Shown here: positions 30,302-39,770 of the stretch, one piece after another
How the letters are laid out: the number at the start of each line of letters is the position of its first letter
Numbering within the stretch: the first letter of the stretch is position 1
NCBI GenBank assembly: GCA_002166865.1
Contig: NHTQ01000006.1
Span: 186,001 to 250,000 of the forward strand
From: Rhodobacteraceae bacterium WFHF2C18
GTDB taxonomy: Bacteria; Pseudomonadota; Alphaproteobacteria; Rhodobacterales; Rhodobacteraceae
Direction: 5' to 3'
Length of the DNA stretch: 64,000 bases
Program-made: the position numbers and the translations under genes
Notes under the pieces: generated by a model
What the model saw: the letters and a program-made list of their open reading frames with translations, nothing else
The model's database searches: none
What the model was told of the DNA's origin: nothing

Positions 30302-31373
30302 GCGCCGCCCCCAACCCTCACGCAGGTGGACCTGGGCAGCGCCGCCGCTGGCCGTGGTCATCACGATGCTCGTCGGCGGGGCACTTTTCGCCGCGCTCGG
30401 CAAGAACCCCGCCGAGGCGATCCGGACCATCTTCTGGGATCCGCTCTTTGGCGAATTCGCCTTCTACTACCGCCCGCAGCTTCTGGTGAAGGGCGCGCCG
30501 CTGGTGCTCATCGCCATCGGGCTGTCCCTGGGTTTCCGCGCGGGGATCTGGAACATCGGGGCCGAGGGGCAGTACATCCTCGGCGCGCTCTGCGGCGCCG
30601 GGGTGGGGTTGGCCTTCTACCCCGCCGACTCCTGGGTCGTCTTTCCGCTGATGGTGCTGGCCGGCGCCCTGGGCGGGCTGGCCTGGGCGATGATCCCCGC
30701 GCTGCTGAAGGTGCGCTTCGGCACCAACGAGATCCTGGTGTCGCTGATGCTGGTCTATGTCGCCGAACAGCTCCTGGCGGCCATGGCGCTCGGCCCGATG
30801 AAGAACCCCGAGGGCATGGGCTTTCCCGGCTCGCGGAACCTGCAGCAGTACCCCGCGGCCCACAATGCCGAACTGATCACGGGTTCGGGGCTGCACTGGG
30901 GCGTCGTCGCGGCCCTGATCGCGGTGATCTGCGCCCATGTGCTGCTCACCCGGCACATCACGGGCTACCACGTGCGCCTGGCGGGCCAGGCCCCCCGCGC
31001 GGCCCGCTTCGCCGGGGTGCGGCCCGCGGCGCTGACCATCGGCTGCCTGGGCGCCTCGGGCGCGTTGGCCGGGCTGGCCGGGCTGTTCGAGGTCGCCGGC
31101 CCCGCCGGCCAGGTCAGCATCGATTTCAACGTCGGCTACGGCTTCACCGCGATCATCGTGGCCTTCCTCGGCCGGCTGCACCCGGTGGGGATCCTGCTGG
31201 CCGGGCTGCTGATGGCGCTCACCTACATCGGCGGCGAAATCGCGCAGTCCAACCTCGGCCTGCCCGCCGCGGCAATCCAGGTCTTCCAGGGCATGTTGCT
31301 CTTCTTCCTGCTGGCGGTGGACCTGTTCACCAACTACCGCCTGCGCCTGACCCGGCCGGAGGCCGCGACATGA
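30288..31373 (+). CDS. Nucleoside-type ABC transporter permease 1
   Basis: 361 residues from ATG 30288, which overlaps the end of the ATPase gene by 14 nt. About nine to ten hydrophobic segments; the GFRAGIWNIGAEGQYILGA loop is the conserved motif of BPD_transp_2 permeases (the YufP branch). An ATGA overlap (31370-31373) couples it to the second permease. Confidence 0.92.
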   Translation: MPRLERRPQPSRRWTWAAPPLAVVITMLVGGALFAALGKNPAEAIRTIFWDPLFGEFAFYYRPQLLVKGAPLVLIAIGLSLGFRAGIWNIGAEGQYILGALCGAGVGLAFYPADSWVVFPLMVLAGALGGLAWAMIPALLKVRFGTNEILVSLMLVYVAEQLLAAMALGPMKNPEGMGFPGSRNLQQYPAAHNAELITGSGLHWGVVAALIAVICAHVLLTRHITGYHVRLAGQAPRAARFAGVRPAALTIGCLGASGALAGLAGLFEVAGPAGQVSIDFNVGYGFTAIIVAFLGRLHPVGILLAGLLMALTYIGGEIAQSNLGLPAAAIQVFQGMLLFFLLAVDLFTNYRLRLTRPEAAT

Positions 31374-32290
31374 CCCTTGGCGGCATCGACCCCGCGCTTC
31401 TGCTGGCCGCGTTGATGGTGGCCGCCACCCCGATCCTGCTGGCCGCCCTGGGCGAACTGGTTGTGGAACGCGCGGGCGTCCTCAACCTCGGGGTCGAGGG
31501 CATGATGATCACCGGCGCGATCTGCGGCTTCGCCATCGCCGTCGAGACGGGCTCGCCCGCCCTGGGATTCCTGGCCGCCGCCGCGGGCGGCGCGGTTCTT
31601 GCGGCACTTTTCGCCGCGCTCACCCAGGTGGCCCTGGCCAACCAGGTGGCCAGCGGGCTCGCGCTGACCCTTTTCGGGCTGGGGCTCAGCGCGCTATTGG
31701 GCCAGGGCTATGTCGGGGTCAAACCGCCGCAGACCCCGCGGCTGGACCTCGGCCCGCTGAGCGACATTCCCTTCCTCGGCCGCGTGCTGTTCTCCCACGA
31801 CCTGATGGTCTATCTGGGCCTTGCGCTGACGCTGGCGGTCTGGGCCCTGCTGAAATACACCCGCGCGGGCCTCGTGCTGCGGGCCGTGGGCGAGAACCAC
31901 CACGCCGCCCATGCCCTGGGCTTCAAGGTGGTGCGCGTGCGCCTCATGGCCATCCTCTTCGGCGGCGCCTGCGCGGGCCTCGGCGGCGCCTACATCAGCC
32001 TGATCCGGGTTCCCCAGTGGACCGAGGGGATGACCGCCGGCGCGGGCTGGATCGCGCTGGCGCTTGTCGTCTTCGCCTCGTGGCGGGCCGGGCGCGTTCT
32101 GCTGGGTGCCTATCTTTTCGGCGGGGTCACGGTGCTGCAGCTCAACCTGCAGGCGGCGGGCATTGCAATTCCGGTCGAATACCTTTCCATGTCTCCCTAT
32201 CTGGTCACCATTCTGGTGCTGGTGATCATGTCGGCCGACCGCTCGCGCGCGCCCGGGTCGCTCGGTCGGATTTTCCACGCCTCCGAATGA
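31370..32290 (+). CDS. Nucleoside-type ABC transporter permease 2
   Basis: 306 residues, about eight hydrophobic segments. The LGELVVERAGVLNLGVEGMMITGA motif is the second half of the BPD_transp_2 pair (YufQ branch). Start ATG 31370 overlaps the first permease; the binding protein gene begins 32 nt after its stop. Confidence 0.92.
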   Translation: MTLGGIDPALLLAALMVAATPILLAALGELVVERAGVLNLGVEGMMITGAICGFAIAVETGSPALGFLAAAAGGAVLAALFAALTQVALANQVASGLALTLFGLGLSALLGQGYVGVKPPQTPRLDLGPLSDIPFLGRVLFSHDLMVYLGLALTLAVWALLKYTRAGLVLRAVGENHHAAHALGFKVVRVRLMAILFGGACAGLGGAYISLIRVPQWTEGMTAGAGWIALALVVFASWRAGRVLLGAYLFGGVTVLQLNLQAAGIAIPVEYLSMSPYLVTILVLVIMSADRSRAPGSLGRIFHASE

Positions 32291-32322
32291 GGCGCTGCCA
32301 ACCCCAACCACGGAGAACGCAC

Positions 32323-33399
32323 ATGAGCCTATTTCGACATCTCACCGGCGCCGCGCTGGCCCTGGGCCTGGCTTCGGCCGCCGCGGCGCAGGACGACCCC
32401 ACGAAGGTCGGCTTCATCTACGTCGGTCCCATCGGAGACGGCGGCTGGACCTATGAACACGACCAGGGCCGCCTGGCCGTGGAGGAACACTTCGGCGACC
32501 GCGTCGAGACCGTCTACCAGGAAAGCGTGCCCGAGGGCGCCGACGCCGAGCGCGCCATCACCCAGATGGCCTTGCAGGGGGCGGACCTGATCTTCACCAC
32601 CTCCTTCGGCTTCATGGAGGCCACCATCAACGTGGCCAAGAAATTCCCCGACGTGAAGTTCGAACACGCCACCGGCTACAAGACGCTGCCCAATGTCTCG
32701 ACCTATTCCGCGCGCTTCTACGAGGGCCGCGCGGTGCAGGGCCATATCGCCGGCAAGATGACGGAAAGCGACGTCATCGGCTACATCGCCTCCTACCCGA
32801 TCCCGGAGGTGATCCGGGGCATCAACGCCGCCTTCATCCACGCGCGCAAGGCCAACCCGGATGTCCAGTTCAAGATCATCTGGGCCTACACCTGGTTCGA
32901 TCCGGCGAAAGAGGCCGACGCCGCCCAGGCCCTGATCGAACAGGGCGCCGACGTGATCCTGCAGCACACCGATTCCACCGCGCCGCTGGCCGCGGCCGAG
33001 AAGGCAGGGGGGGTCATCGGCTTCGGCCAGGCCTCGGACATGGCCGAGTACAAGCCCGCGCCGCGCGTCTCCTCGATCATCGACAACTGGGCGCCCTACT
33101 ACATCGACCGCGTCCAGGCCGTGATGGACGGCACCTGGGAAAGCCAGCAGGTCTGGCACGGCATCGACGAGGGCATGGTCGAGATCGGCGAGATCACAGA
33201 GGCCGTCCCCGACGAGGTCCGCCAGGAGGCTCTGGCCCTGAAGGACAGCATCGCCGCGGGTGACTACCATCCCTTCACCGGCCCGCTGAACAAGCAGGAC
33301 GGCACGCAGTGGCTGGCCGAGGGCGAAACCGCGCTCGACAGCACGCTTCTGGGCATGGATTTCTACGTCGCGGGGCTGGACGCGGAAATCCCGCAATAA
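32323..33399 (+). CDS. BMP-family (BmpA/PnrA-like) substrate-binding protein
   Basis: 358 residues with a Sec signal peptide (cleavage near AAAQD, about residue 22). The mature protein begins PTKVGFIYVGPIGDGGWTYEHDQG, the conserved opening of the BMP family, and has the two-lobe periplasmic pattern. Family members bind purine nucleosides, or related compounds, and feed the linked permeases. ATG 32323 has CGGAGA upstream. A strong terminator follows. Confidence 0.92.
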   Translation: MSLFRHLTGAALALGLASAAAAQDDPTKVGFIYVGPIGDGGWTYEHDQGRLAVEEHFGDRVETVYQESVPEGADAERAITQMALQGADLIFTTSFGFMEATINVAKKFPDVKFEHATGYKTLPNVSTYSARFYEGRAVQGHIAGKMTESDVIGYIASYPIPEVIRGINAAFIHARKANPDVQFKIIWAYTWFDPAKEADAAQALIEQGADVILQHTDSTAPLAAAEKAGGVIGFGQASDMAEYKPAPRVSSIIDNWAPYYIDRVQAVMDGTWESQQVWHGIDEGMVEIGEITEAVPDEVRQEALALKDSIAAGDYHPFTGPLNKQDGTQWLAEGETALDSTLLGMDFYVAGLDAEIPQ

Positions 33400-33422
33400 G
33401 GTCCCCGCGCGACCGCATCCAG

Positions 33423-33450
33423 GGCCCCGCCGTCGGCGGGGCCTTTCTGC
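33423..33450 (+). terminator. Rho-independent terminator of the BMP transporter operon
   Basis: A perfect 9-bp stem GGCCCCGCC (33423-33431) with GGCGGGGCC (33435-33443), 3-nt loop, followed by TTTCTGCTTT. Confidence 0.88.
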
Positions 33451-33607
33451 TTTGGCCCGAGGCGCCCTGACCGCGGCGCAAGCACGGGCCGCCCTGCCAC
33501 AGCAGGGCGCGGCGCCTGCCGGCACGGGCGATTTCTCTCGCCGAACGCGGGCCGGCCGGAGTAGACTGGCGTCGACCACCCCCTTGCTTTCTCAAGGAGC
33601 CGGCGAT

Positions 33608-34207
33608 GTGATCACGATTGATTTCTGGTATTCCATCGGCAGCACCTACAGCTACCTGACGGTCATGCGCCTGCCCGCGGTCGCGCGCGCGGAAAACCTG
33701 CGCTTCCGGTGGCGCCCCTTCAACGTCCGGCACATCATGACCGAACAAGGCAATATCCCGTTCAAGGGCAAGCCCGCGAAGGCGGCCTACATGTGGCGCG
33801 ATATCGCCCGGCGCGCCCCGAAATACGGCCTCTCCCCCCGTCTGCCCGCGCCCTACCCCCTGCCCGAGCTGGTTCTCGCGAACCAGGTGGCGATCCTGGG
33901 CGCGCAGGAGGGATGGGTGGCCGATTACACGCGCGCCACCTACCGCCGCTGGTTCGAGGACGGCCAACGCCCGGGCGAGGAGCCGAACCTTTCCGGCAGC
34001 CTGTCGGACATCGGTCAGGACCCGGCGGATGCGCTGGCGGCCGCACGATCGCAGGACACAGTTGCCGCCCTCGCCGCGGCCACCGACGAGGCGATGGCCC
34101 TGGGAATCTTCGGCGCCCCGAGCTTCGTTGCGGGGGGCGAGGTCTTCTGGGGCGACGACAGGCTGGACGATGCCATCGCATGGGCGCGTCACGGACGGCT
34201 GGCCTGA
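33608..34207 (+). CDS. DsbA-fold isomerase, 2-hydroxychromene-2-carboxylate isomerase-like
   Basis: 199 residues starting at GTG 33608, with AAGGAG 8 nt upstream. The N-terminal DFWYSIGSTYSYL replaces the CxxC of DsbA with a serine-containing motif, as in HCCA isomerases and kappa-class glutathione transferases. The C-terminal FGAPSFVAGGEVFWGDDRL cis-proline loop is also diagnostic. Probably glutathione-dependent; the aromatic substrate cannot be inferred because no catabolic genes adjoin. Confidence 0.87.
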   Translation: MITIDFWYSIGSTYSYLTVMRLPAVARAENLRFRWRPFNVRHIMTEQGNIPFKGKPAKAAYMWRDIARRAPKYGLSPRLPAPYPLPELVLANQVAILGAQEGWVADYTRATYRRWFEDGQRPGEEPNLSGSLSDIGQDPADALAAARSQDTVAALAAATDEAMALGIFGAPSFVAGGEVFWGDDRLDDAIAWARHGRLA

Positions 34208-34261
34208 CCGGTCCGGGCCTTTCCGCCCCGCGATGGCGCAGCCGGTGCCACCGCCCCGCGC

Positions 34262-36211
34262 TCACTCGAACAGCTTGCGCAGTTCCCTGGCGGCTTCGTC
34301 CTCCAGCTTCTTCTTCAGCGTGTCCTCGATCGACTCGCCTTCCTCGATCTCGACGTCGAGTTCCTTTTCCACCGCGCGGTTGAGCTCCTCGCGCGCCTTC
34401 TGTTCCAGCGCGTCCTTCTCTTCCTCGAAGTTGCGGTCGATCGCTTCCTCCAGGTCGGGGGTGATCCGCGGATCGGCCCAGGGCCCGCGCACCCGCACCG
34501 GGATCGCCAGGCCCTTGCGGCTCTCGCCTTCCAGCAGCACCGGCGTGAACAGGTAGTCGATGCGCCGCTCACCCAGGTCGATGCGGCCCTCCCCCTCGGC
34601 CCGGGCCAGGGGCAGCACCATCGCGAGGTCGTCGTTGCGCAGCACCCCCTCCGCGATGTCGAAGCTCGCGCTCATCTCGTCGAAGATGGTCGTCCCGCCG
34701 GTGGCCTGGCCCGAGCGCATGAGCTTGTCCAGGTCGATCCCGCGGATCACGCCGCGCCCGGTGGCGATGGCGCCCGCGCCCTCCAGGCTCTGCATGATCG
34801 CCTGCACCGACGGCCCCACCCCAAGGAACCGCAGATCCCCGTCCGCGCTGCCGGAAAAGCGCGAGATATCCACCGCGTCGGCCAGGAAGGTCTCCAGATC
34901 GATACCTCCTGCGGTGATATCCCCGCCCACCGACAGGCCGGAGCGGTTGTTGACCACGAACTCCCCGGTCACCAGCCCCGCGTAGGCGCGCAGCTCGCGC
35001 AGGTCGAACACCGCGCGGGACCGGGTGAGCGTGGCCAGAACCCGCGTCTTGCCCAGCTTGAAATCGCCCAGGTCGATGCTGTCGGCCACCAGCGCCAGCT
35101 CCCCGTCCGCCATCGCAAGGGCGCTCGCGTCGATCGGAGCCGTCGACCAGCCCGCACTCGGCGCCCCCCCGCCAGCGGCATCCGCCCCGCCCCCGCCGGA
35201 CAGGCCCGAGAAATCCAGCGCCCCGGCGTTGAGCTGTGCGTTCACCCGCGGCTTGTCCCCGCCCAGCAGGATGTCCGCCGCGCCGGTCAGGCGGTTGCCG
35301 TCAAGGCTCAGATCCGCCGCGCGGACCGCCAGCCGCATGTCGTCGGTCAGGGTCACCTGGGCCGCAGCGTCCAGGCTGCGGCCCAGCCCCCGCGGCACGC
35401 GCGCCCCCGGCAGGCCAAGGGCCGCCAGCGCCGCCGCCGTGTCCTCAAGATCCGCGGTCAGCCGCCCGTCCACCTGCGGCTGCGCGCTGGCCCGCCCGGT
35501 GAACTCCAGCCGCCCGCCGGGCACCACGACCCGCCCCTGCAGCGTCGAGACTTGCCCGTCGATGAACTGATCCACCCGCCCCAGCGTGCCGGAAACCTCC
35601 ACCGGCTCTCCCGCCGGGCGCAACGTCGCGGCGAAGGTGGCGGCACCCGCGTAGTCCGGCCAGCGCAGATCGAAATCCATCTCCCGCAGCTCGATCCGTT
35701 CGCCCGATCCGTGGTCGGCGTAGCTGAGCGCGGCGTCCGTGATGAGCGCGCGGTCCAGCGTCAGGGCCAGCGGGACGGACCGCGCCGGCGCCCCCTCCTG
35801 CGACTGGCCCGAGGGCGCAACCCCGGCGACGCCCAGTTCCCAGTTCACGCGCCCGTCGGCGGCGCGCTCCAGCCGGATGCGCGGGTTGACGGCCTCAAGA
35901 CCGGTGATGCGGATGTCCCCGCCCACGAGGGCGCTGGCCTTCACCCCGATCTTCAGCCGCTCGGCCTCCAGCATCGGGCCGGCCTCCGACCAGTCTGCAT
36001 TGGCCACGGTGACGGGGCCGGTGCTGATGCCCAGAACGGGGAAGAAGCTGACGGTCGTGTCGCCTGCCATGGTGACCTCGCGGCCCGTGGCCGCGCTGAT
36101 CTGATCGGCGGCGATCCGGGCGATCCGGTCCCCCGGCAGAAGCAGAAGCGACACCACGAAGACCCCGGCAAGAACCACCACCAGGCCCAGAAGACGCACC
36201 AGCCACCGCAT
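34262..36211 (-). CDS. AsmA family protein
   Basis: 649 residues from ATG 36211 (GGGAGGG upstream). One N-terminal membrane helix (about 3-22) is followed by the AsmA domain with the repeated beta pattern of the lipid-transfer-like family, including the VTMAGDTTVSFFPVLGISTGPVTVAN opening split over several strands. The C-terminus is a highly charged helix (EEEKDALEQKAREELNRAVE). Such proteins sit in the inner membrane facing the periplasm and take part in outer-membrane assembly or lipid transport. Divergent from rimO. Confidence 0.88.
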   Translation of the reverse strand: MRWLVRLLGLVVVLAGVFVVSLLLLPGDRIARIAADQISAATGREVTMAGDTTVSFFPVLGISTGPVTVANADWSEAGPMLEAERLKIGVKASALVGGDIRITGLEAVNPRIRLERAADGRVNWELGVAGVAPSGQSQEGAPARSVPLALTLDRALITDAALSYADHGSGERIELREMDFDLRWPDYAGAATFAATLRPAGEPVEVSGTLGRVDQFIDGQVSTLQGRVVVPGGRLEFTGRASAQPQVDGRLTADLEDTAAALAALGLPGARVPRGLGRSLDAAAQVTLTDDMRLAVRAADLSLDGNRLTGAADILLGGDKPRVNAQLNAGALDFSGLSGGGGADAAGGGAPSAGWSTAPIDASALAMADGELALVADSIDLGDFKLGKTRVLATLTRSRAVFDLRELRAYAGLVTGEFVVNNRSGLSVGGDITAGGIDLETFLADAVDISRFSGSADGDLRFLGVGPSVQAIMQSLEGAGAIATGRGVIRGIDLDKLMRSGQATGGTTIFDEMSASFDIAEGVLRNDDLAMVLPLARAEGEGRIDLGERRIDYLFTPVLLEGESRKGLAIPVRVRGPWADPRITPDLEEAIDRNFEEEKDALEQKAREELNRAVEKELDVEIEEGESIEDTLKKKLEDEAARELRKLFE

Positions 36212-36321
36212 GCCACCCTCCCGTGTTGCTGCTCCAGATGTAGCGGGGCATGGGATGTGCCACAAGCGCGCCGGGCGAAGATGGCTTTCGGCGCGGGGCC
36301 GTTGCGCCTATATACTGCGGC

Positions 36322-37719
36322 ATGACGCAGAATCCGCCCGACCTCCGCCCCGATCTGGCCCGGCCCCGGCTGGACGACACCCGCCGCAGCGACCAGCCGA
36401 CCATCGGCATGGTCTCTCTGGGCTGTCCCAAGGCGCTGGTGGACAGCGAGCGGATCCTGACCCGGCTGCGCGCCGAGGGATACGGCATATCCGCGGATTA
36501 CTCGGGGGCCGACGCGGTGATCGTGAACACCTGCGGATTCCTGGATTCGGCCAAGGCCGAAAGTCTTGAGGCGATCGGGGAAGCCCTGGCCGAGAACGGC
36601 CGCGTCATCGTCACCGGCTGCCTGGGCGCCGAGCCGGCGTATATCACCGGCACGCATCCGCGCGTGCTGGCGGTGACCGGCCCGCACCAGTACGAACAGG
36701 TGCTCGACGCCGTGCATGCCGCCGTGCCGCCGGCGCCCGATCCCTTCGTCGATCTGCTGCCCGCCTCGGGCGTCAAGCTGACCCCGCGGCACTACAGCTA
36801 CCTCAAGATATCGGAGGGGTGTAACCACAAGTGCAAGTTCTGCATCATCCCCGACATGCGCGGGCGCCTGCAATCGCGGCCCGCCCATGCCGTCCTGCGC
36901 GAGGCCGAGAAACTCGTCGAAGGCGGCGTGCGGGAACTGCTGGTCATCTCGCAGGACACCAGTGCCTACGGCCTCGACCGCCGGCACGATTCCCTGCCCT
37001 GGAAAGACGGCGAGGTGCGCAGCCACATCCTTGATCTGTCGCGTGAACTGGGCCGGCTGGGGGCCTGGGTGCGCCTGCACTATGTCTACCCCTATCCGCA
37101 TGTGCGCGAGTTGATCCCGCTGATGGCCGATCCCGAAAACGGCCTGCTGCCCTACCTCGACATCCCCTTCCAGCACGCGCACCCCGACACGCTCAAGCGC
37201 ATGGCGCGCCCCGCCGCCGCCGCCAGGACACTGGACGAAATCGCCGCCTGGCGCGCCGCCTGTCCCGATCTGGCGCTGCGCTCGACCTTCATCGTGGGGT
37301 ATCCCGGCGAGACCGAGGCGGAGTTCCAGACGCTTCTGGACTGGCTGGACGAGGCGCAGCTCGACCGGGTCGGTTGCTTCACCTACGAGAACGTGGCGGG
37401 CGCGCGCTCCAACGATCTGCCCGGGCAGGTCCCCGAGGAGGTCAAGCAGGAGCGCTGGCAACGGTTCATGGAAAAGGCGCAGGCCATTTCCGCGGAAAAG
37501 CTCGCCGCCAAGGTCGGAACCTTCCAGGACGTCATCGTCGACGACATCGACGGCGAGGGCATCGCCACCTGCCGCACCCGGGCCGACGCGCCGGAAATCG
37601 ACGGCTGCCTTTTCATCGACGCGGACACGGCGGACCTGTCCGTCGGCGACATCGTGACCGTTGAGGTGGACGAGGCCGGCGATTACGACCTCTGGGGTCG
37701 CCGGCGCGCCGGCCTCTGA
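36322..37719 (+). CDS. rimO: Ribosomal protein S12 methylthiotransferase
   Basis: 465 residues. N-terminal MTTase domain with cysteines C35, C71 and C100 for the auxiliary cluster; radical-SAM domain with C167-x3-C171-x2-C174 (GCNHKCKFC); C-terminal TRAM domain (from about 400). It beta-methylthiolates an aspartate of ribosomal protein S12. No ribosome binding site precedes the ATG, and TATACT at 36311-36316 lies so close that the message may be leaderless. Confidence 0.95.
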   Translation: MTQNPPDLRPDLARPRLDDTRRSDQPTIGMVSLGCPKALVDSERILTRLRAEGYGISADYSGADAVIVNTCGFLDSAKAESLEAIGEALAENGRVIVTGCLGAEPAYITGTHPRVLAVTGPHQYEQVLDAVHAAVPPAPDPFVDLLPASGVKLTPRHYSYLKISEGCNHKCKFCIIPDMRGRLQSRPAHAVLREAEKLVEGGVRELLVISQDTSAYGLDRRHDSLPWKDGEVRSHILDLSRELGRLGAWVRLHYVYPYPHVRELIPLMADPENGLLPYLDIPFQHAHPDTLKRMARPAAAARTLDEIAAWRAACPDLALRSTFIVGYPGETEAEFQTLLDWLDEAQLDRVGCFTYENVAGARSNDLPGQVPEEVKQERWQRFMEKAQAISAEKLAAKVGTFQDVIVDDIDGEGIATCRTRADAPEIDGCLFIDADTADLSVGDIVTVEVDEAGDYDLWGRRRAGL

Positions 37720-37872
37720 CATCGCGCACCATCGACAGGCGGCCCCGCCGCCCCAACCATACGGTCGCGCCGTACGGGCCGTACCACCCGTACAGCGCCG
37801 GAAATCTGTGGGCTTTGACGCAGGGCCAGCTTGCGTTAACCTTTCAGGGGCCAGACAGGAGGCATGACCGCC

Positions 37873-38511
37873 ATGACGTACCCTGCCTACACCCGCGCCG
37901 AACGAATCGCCGATGGCGTGGTGCACATCGCGGGCCTGATCGCCGCGATTGTCGGTGTGACGCTGCTTTTCGCGCTCTGGGCCGCGCATTTCGACGGGCC
38001 CACGCTGGTCTCCACGATCATCTATGCCTTCGCGCTGGTGGGGATGCTCTCCGCCTCGGCGGTCTATCACATGGCCGCCCATACCTCGCTGCGGCCGCTG
38101 TTGCGGCGGCTGGATCATGCCGCGATCTATTTCAAGATCGCGGGCACTTACACGCCCCTCGGCGTCGCCCTGGGCACCACCTTCGGCTACGCCGTCCTGG
38201 CCTGCGCCTGGCTGCTCGCCGTGGTCGGGGCGGCCCGCAAGCTCCTGACCGCGCCGGGAAAAATGACCACCGGGTGGCTGCCCTATGTCCTGCTGGGCTG
38301 GGGCGGGCTCTTGCTCTTCGTGCCGCTCGCACCGCTGTTGCCCCTGCCCAGCCTGATCCTCATCGTCGCCGGGGGTGCGCTCTATACGCTCGGGGTCGTG
38401 TTCTATGCCTGGGAAAGCCTGCGCTTCGCCAACGCCATCTGGCACGGTTTCATCGTCGCGGCCTCAAGCTGCTTTTTCCTGGGAATCACCGGGGTCCTGA
38501 CCACCGCGTGA
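37873..38511 (+). CDS. Hemolysin III/PAQR-family membrane protein
   Basis: 212 residues from ATG 37873, chosen over ATG 37864 because AGGAGG (37857-37862) is correctly spaced only from the former. Seven hydrophobic segments. The conserved H in AVYHMAAHT (second segment), the LDHAAIYFKIAGTYTP motif and the final IWHGFIV carry the histidine/aspartate metal site of the HlyIII/PAQR superfamily. Function as a hydrolase or membrane stress factor is inferred from the family. Confidence 0.9.
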   Translation: MTYPAYTRAERIADGVVHIAGLIAAIVGVTLLFALWAAHFDGPTLVSTIIYAFALVGMLSASAVYHMAAHTSLRPLLRRLDHAAIYFKIAGTYTPLGVALGTTFGYAVLACAWLLAVVGAARKLLTAPGKMTTGWLPYVLLGWGGLLLFVPLAPLLPLPSLILIVAGGALYTLGVVFYAWESLRFANAIWHGFIVAASSCFFLGITGVLTTA

Positions 38512-38572
38512 CCCCCATTTAACAGGCCGCCCCCCTTTCCCATCATCCCCCAGCCCCGCGCCGGAGCCCCCG

Positions 38573-38884
38573 ATGATCCACCTAACGACCACCTGCCCGG
38601 ACCTCGATATCGCTCGCGGCCTGGCCCGCGCCGCGCTTGAAGCGCGGCTGGCGGCCTGCGCCAATATCACACCCCGCGTCATCAGCCTTTTCCACTGGCA
38701 CGGCCGCGTCGAGGAGGAAGAGGAAGTGACTCTCACCCTCAAGACCCGCGCGGCGCACTTGTCGGCATTGAAAGCGCTTGTCGACGACAAACACCCCTAT
38801 GATCTGCCGGTCATGACCTGGGAACGGGTCGAGACAACGCCCGACGCCGCAGCCTGGCTGTCGGAGGAAACGGGCGGCGACTGA
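38573..38884 (+). CDS. cutA: CutA-type divalent cation tolerance protein
   Basis: 103 residues; the ferredoxin-like trimer family. The opening LTTTCPDLDIARGLARAALEARLAACANI, the FHWHGRVEEEEEVTL strand and the HPYDLPVMTWE motif are all conserved. Linked in the literature to metal tolerance, with no firm biochemical role. Downstream it meets the DUF6455 cassette end to end. Confidence 0.92.
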   Translation: MIHLTTTCPDLDIARGLARAALEARLAACANITPRVISLFHWHGRVEEEEEVTLTLKTRAAHLSALKALVDDKHPYDLPVMTWERVETTPDAAAWLSEETGGD

Positions 38885-38897
38885 CCGGTACGTGCGG

Positions 38898-39188
38898 TCA
38901 CCCCGTGACCTTGTCGGCCATGCGCGCGGCAAGCCCGTTCAACACCGTCGCATGCGCGCAGCGCGCCGGCACGTCATCGGCCCCTGCGCCATTGGCTGCC
39001 AGCCACGCCTGACACTCCGCGACATGGGGGCATTTGCGGCAGCGCGTGACCATGTCGCAGTAATCCGATTGCGTGATCAATCCCTGCGCAAGCGCCTCGG
39101 ACAGGTTGACGCCCACGGCCCTGGCCACTGACCGCGTAAGCCAGAAATGCAGATCGGGGTCCCCGAGATTTGCCACATGGGCGCTCAT
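38898..39188 (-). CDS. DUF6455-like cysteine protein, third of a tandem trio
   Basis: 96 residues from ATG 39188, whose codon overlaps the stop of the gene upstream (ATGA 39185-39188). The core is C50-x2-C53-x5-C59-x2-W62 with a further C77, the same spacing as its two neighbours, plus an extra C44. N-terminal helix before the motif (LHFWLTRSVARAVG). Small cytoplasmic proteins of this kind are frequent in Rhodobacterales; a metal- or redox-binding role is inferred from the cysteines. Confidence 0.8.
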   Translation of the reverse strand: MSAHVANLGDPDLHFWLTRSVARAVGVNLSEALAQGLITQSDYCDMVTRCRKCPHVAECQAWLAANGAGADDVPARCAHATVLNGLAARMADKVTG

Positions 39189-39463
39189 GAGCCGACGACG
39201 TCCTGTTCGATCTTGAGCGCGGTCAGGCGCGCTCTGTTGCGGCAACGCGCAGGCGGCGTGGATACGCAGGGCGCAGTGTCGAGCCAGGCCGCGCAGCGTG
39301 CGGCATCCCCGCAGCCACGGCAGCGTTGCACCATTCCCGCCCAGACCTGCGCGGAAAGAACGCCCTCTTCACGCGCCCGCACCAAATCGACCTCGGCCGC
39401 GCCCGCCATGCGCTTGACCAGCCAGTAATGCCGGCGCGGATGCCCCAGACGACGCACCGTCAT
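39185..39463 (-). CDS. DUF6455-like cysteine protein, second of the trio
   Basis: 92 residues from ATG 39463. Core C48-x2-C51-x5-C57-x2-W60 and C74, with an extra C66. The N-terminal RHYWLVKRMAGAAEVDLVRA helix parallels that of its neighbours. It overlaps both flanking genes by 4 nt, so the three are translated as a coupled unit from the promoter upstream of the first gene. The frame extends upstream into the first gene, but the overlapping ATG is the logical start. Confidence 0.8.
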   Translation of the reverse strand: MTVRRLGHPRRHYWLVKRMAGAAEVDLVRAREEGVLSAQVWAGMVQRCRGCGDAARCAAWLDTAPCVSTPPARCRNRARLTALKIEQDVVGS

Positions 39464-39726
39464 AGATGCTTTCCCGCCTTCAGCAACGCGAACAGCGTTC
39501 CGTTGCGGCACATGCCGGGCGCCTCCTCGGCTGATTGCGGTTGATCGGCAAGCCAGCGCTCGCACCCGCCGACATCGGCGCATCCCGTGCAGCGCAGCAC
39601 CGCGTTCTCGCGGGTTTGCTCCTGCATCCGGCCTTCCATGATCGTCTCGTCAAGATCCAGGCCGAGCGTCTGCGCCATCCGGTCGACAAGATCGGCATGG
39701 TGGCGGAACGTGTTGGTCGTGGGCAT
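39460..39726 (-). CDS. DUF6455-like cysteine protein, first of the trio
   Basis: 88 residues. Core C46-x2-C49-x5-C55-x2-W58 and C73 followed by RNGTLFALL, a segment recognisable in all three genes. Histidines at 9-10 match positions in the paralogues. First gene behind an FNR-type box (39799-39812) placed at about -41.5 from a TACCTT -10 element, which predicts induction at low oxygen. Function unknown. Confidence 0.82.
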   Translation of the reverse strand: MPTTNTFRHHADLVDRMAQTLGLDLDETIMEGRMQEQTRENAVLRCTGCADVGGCERWLADQPQSAEEAPGMCRNGTLFALLKAGKHL

Positions 39727-39770
39727 TCGGCGGCCTCCCCGGTGGTGGACGTGATCAGGATCACCCGGAA

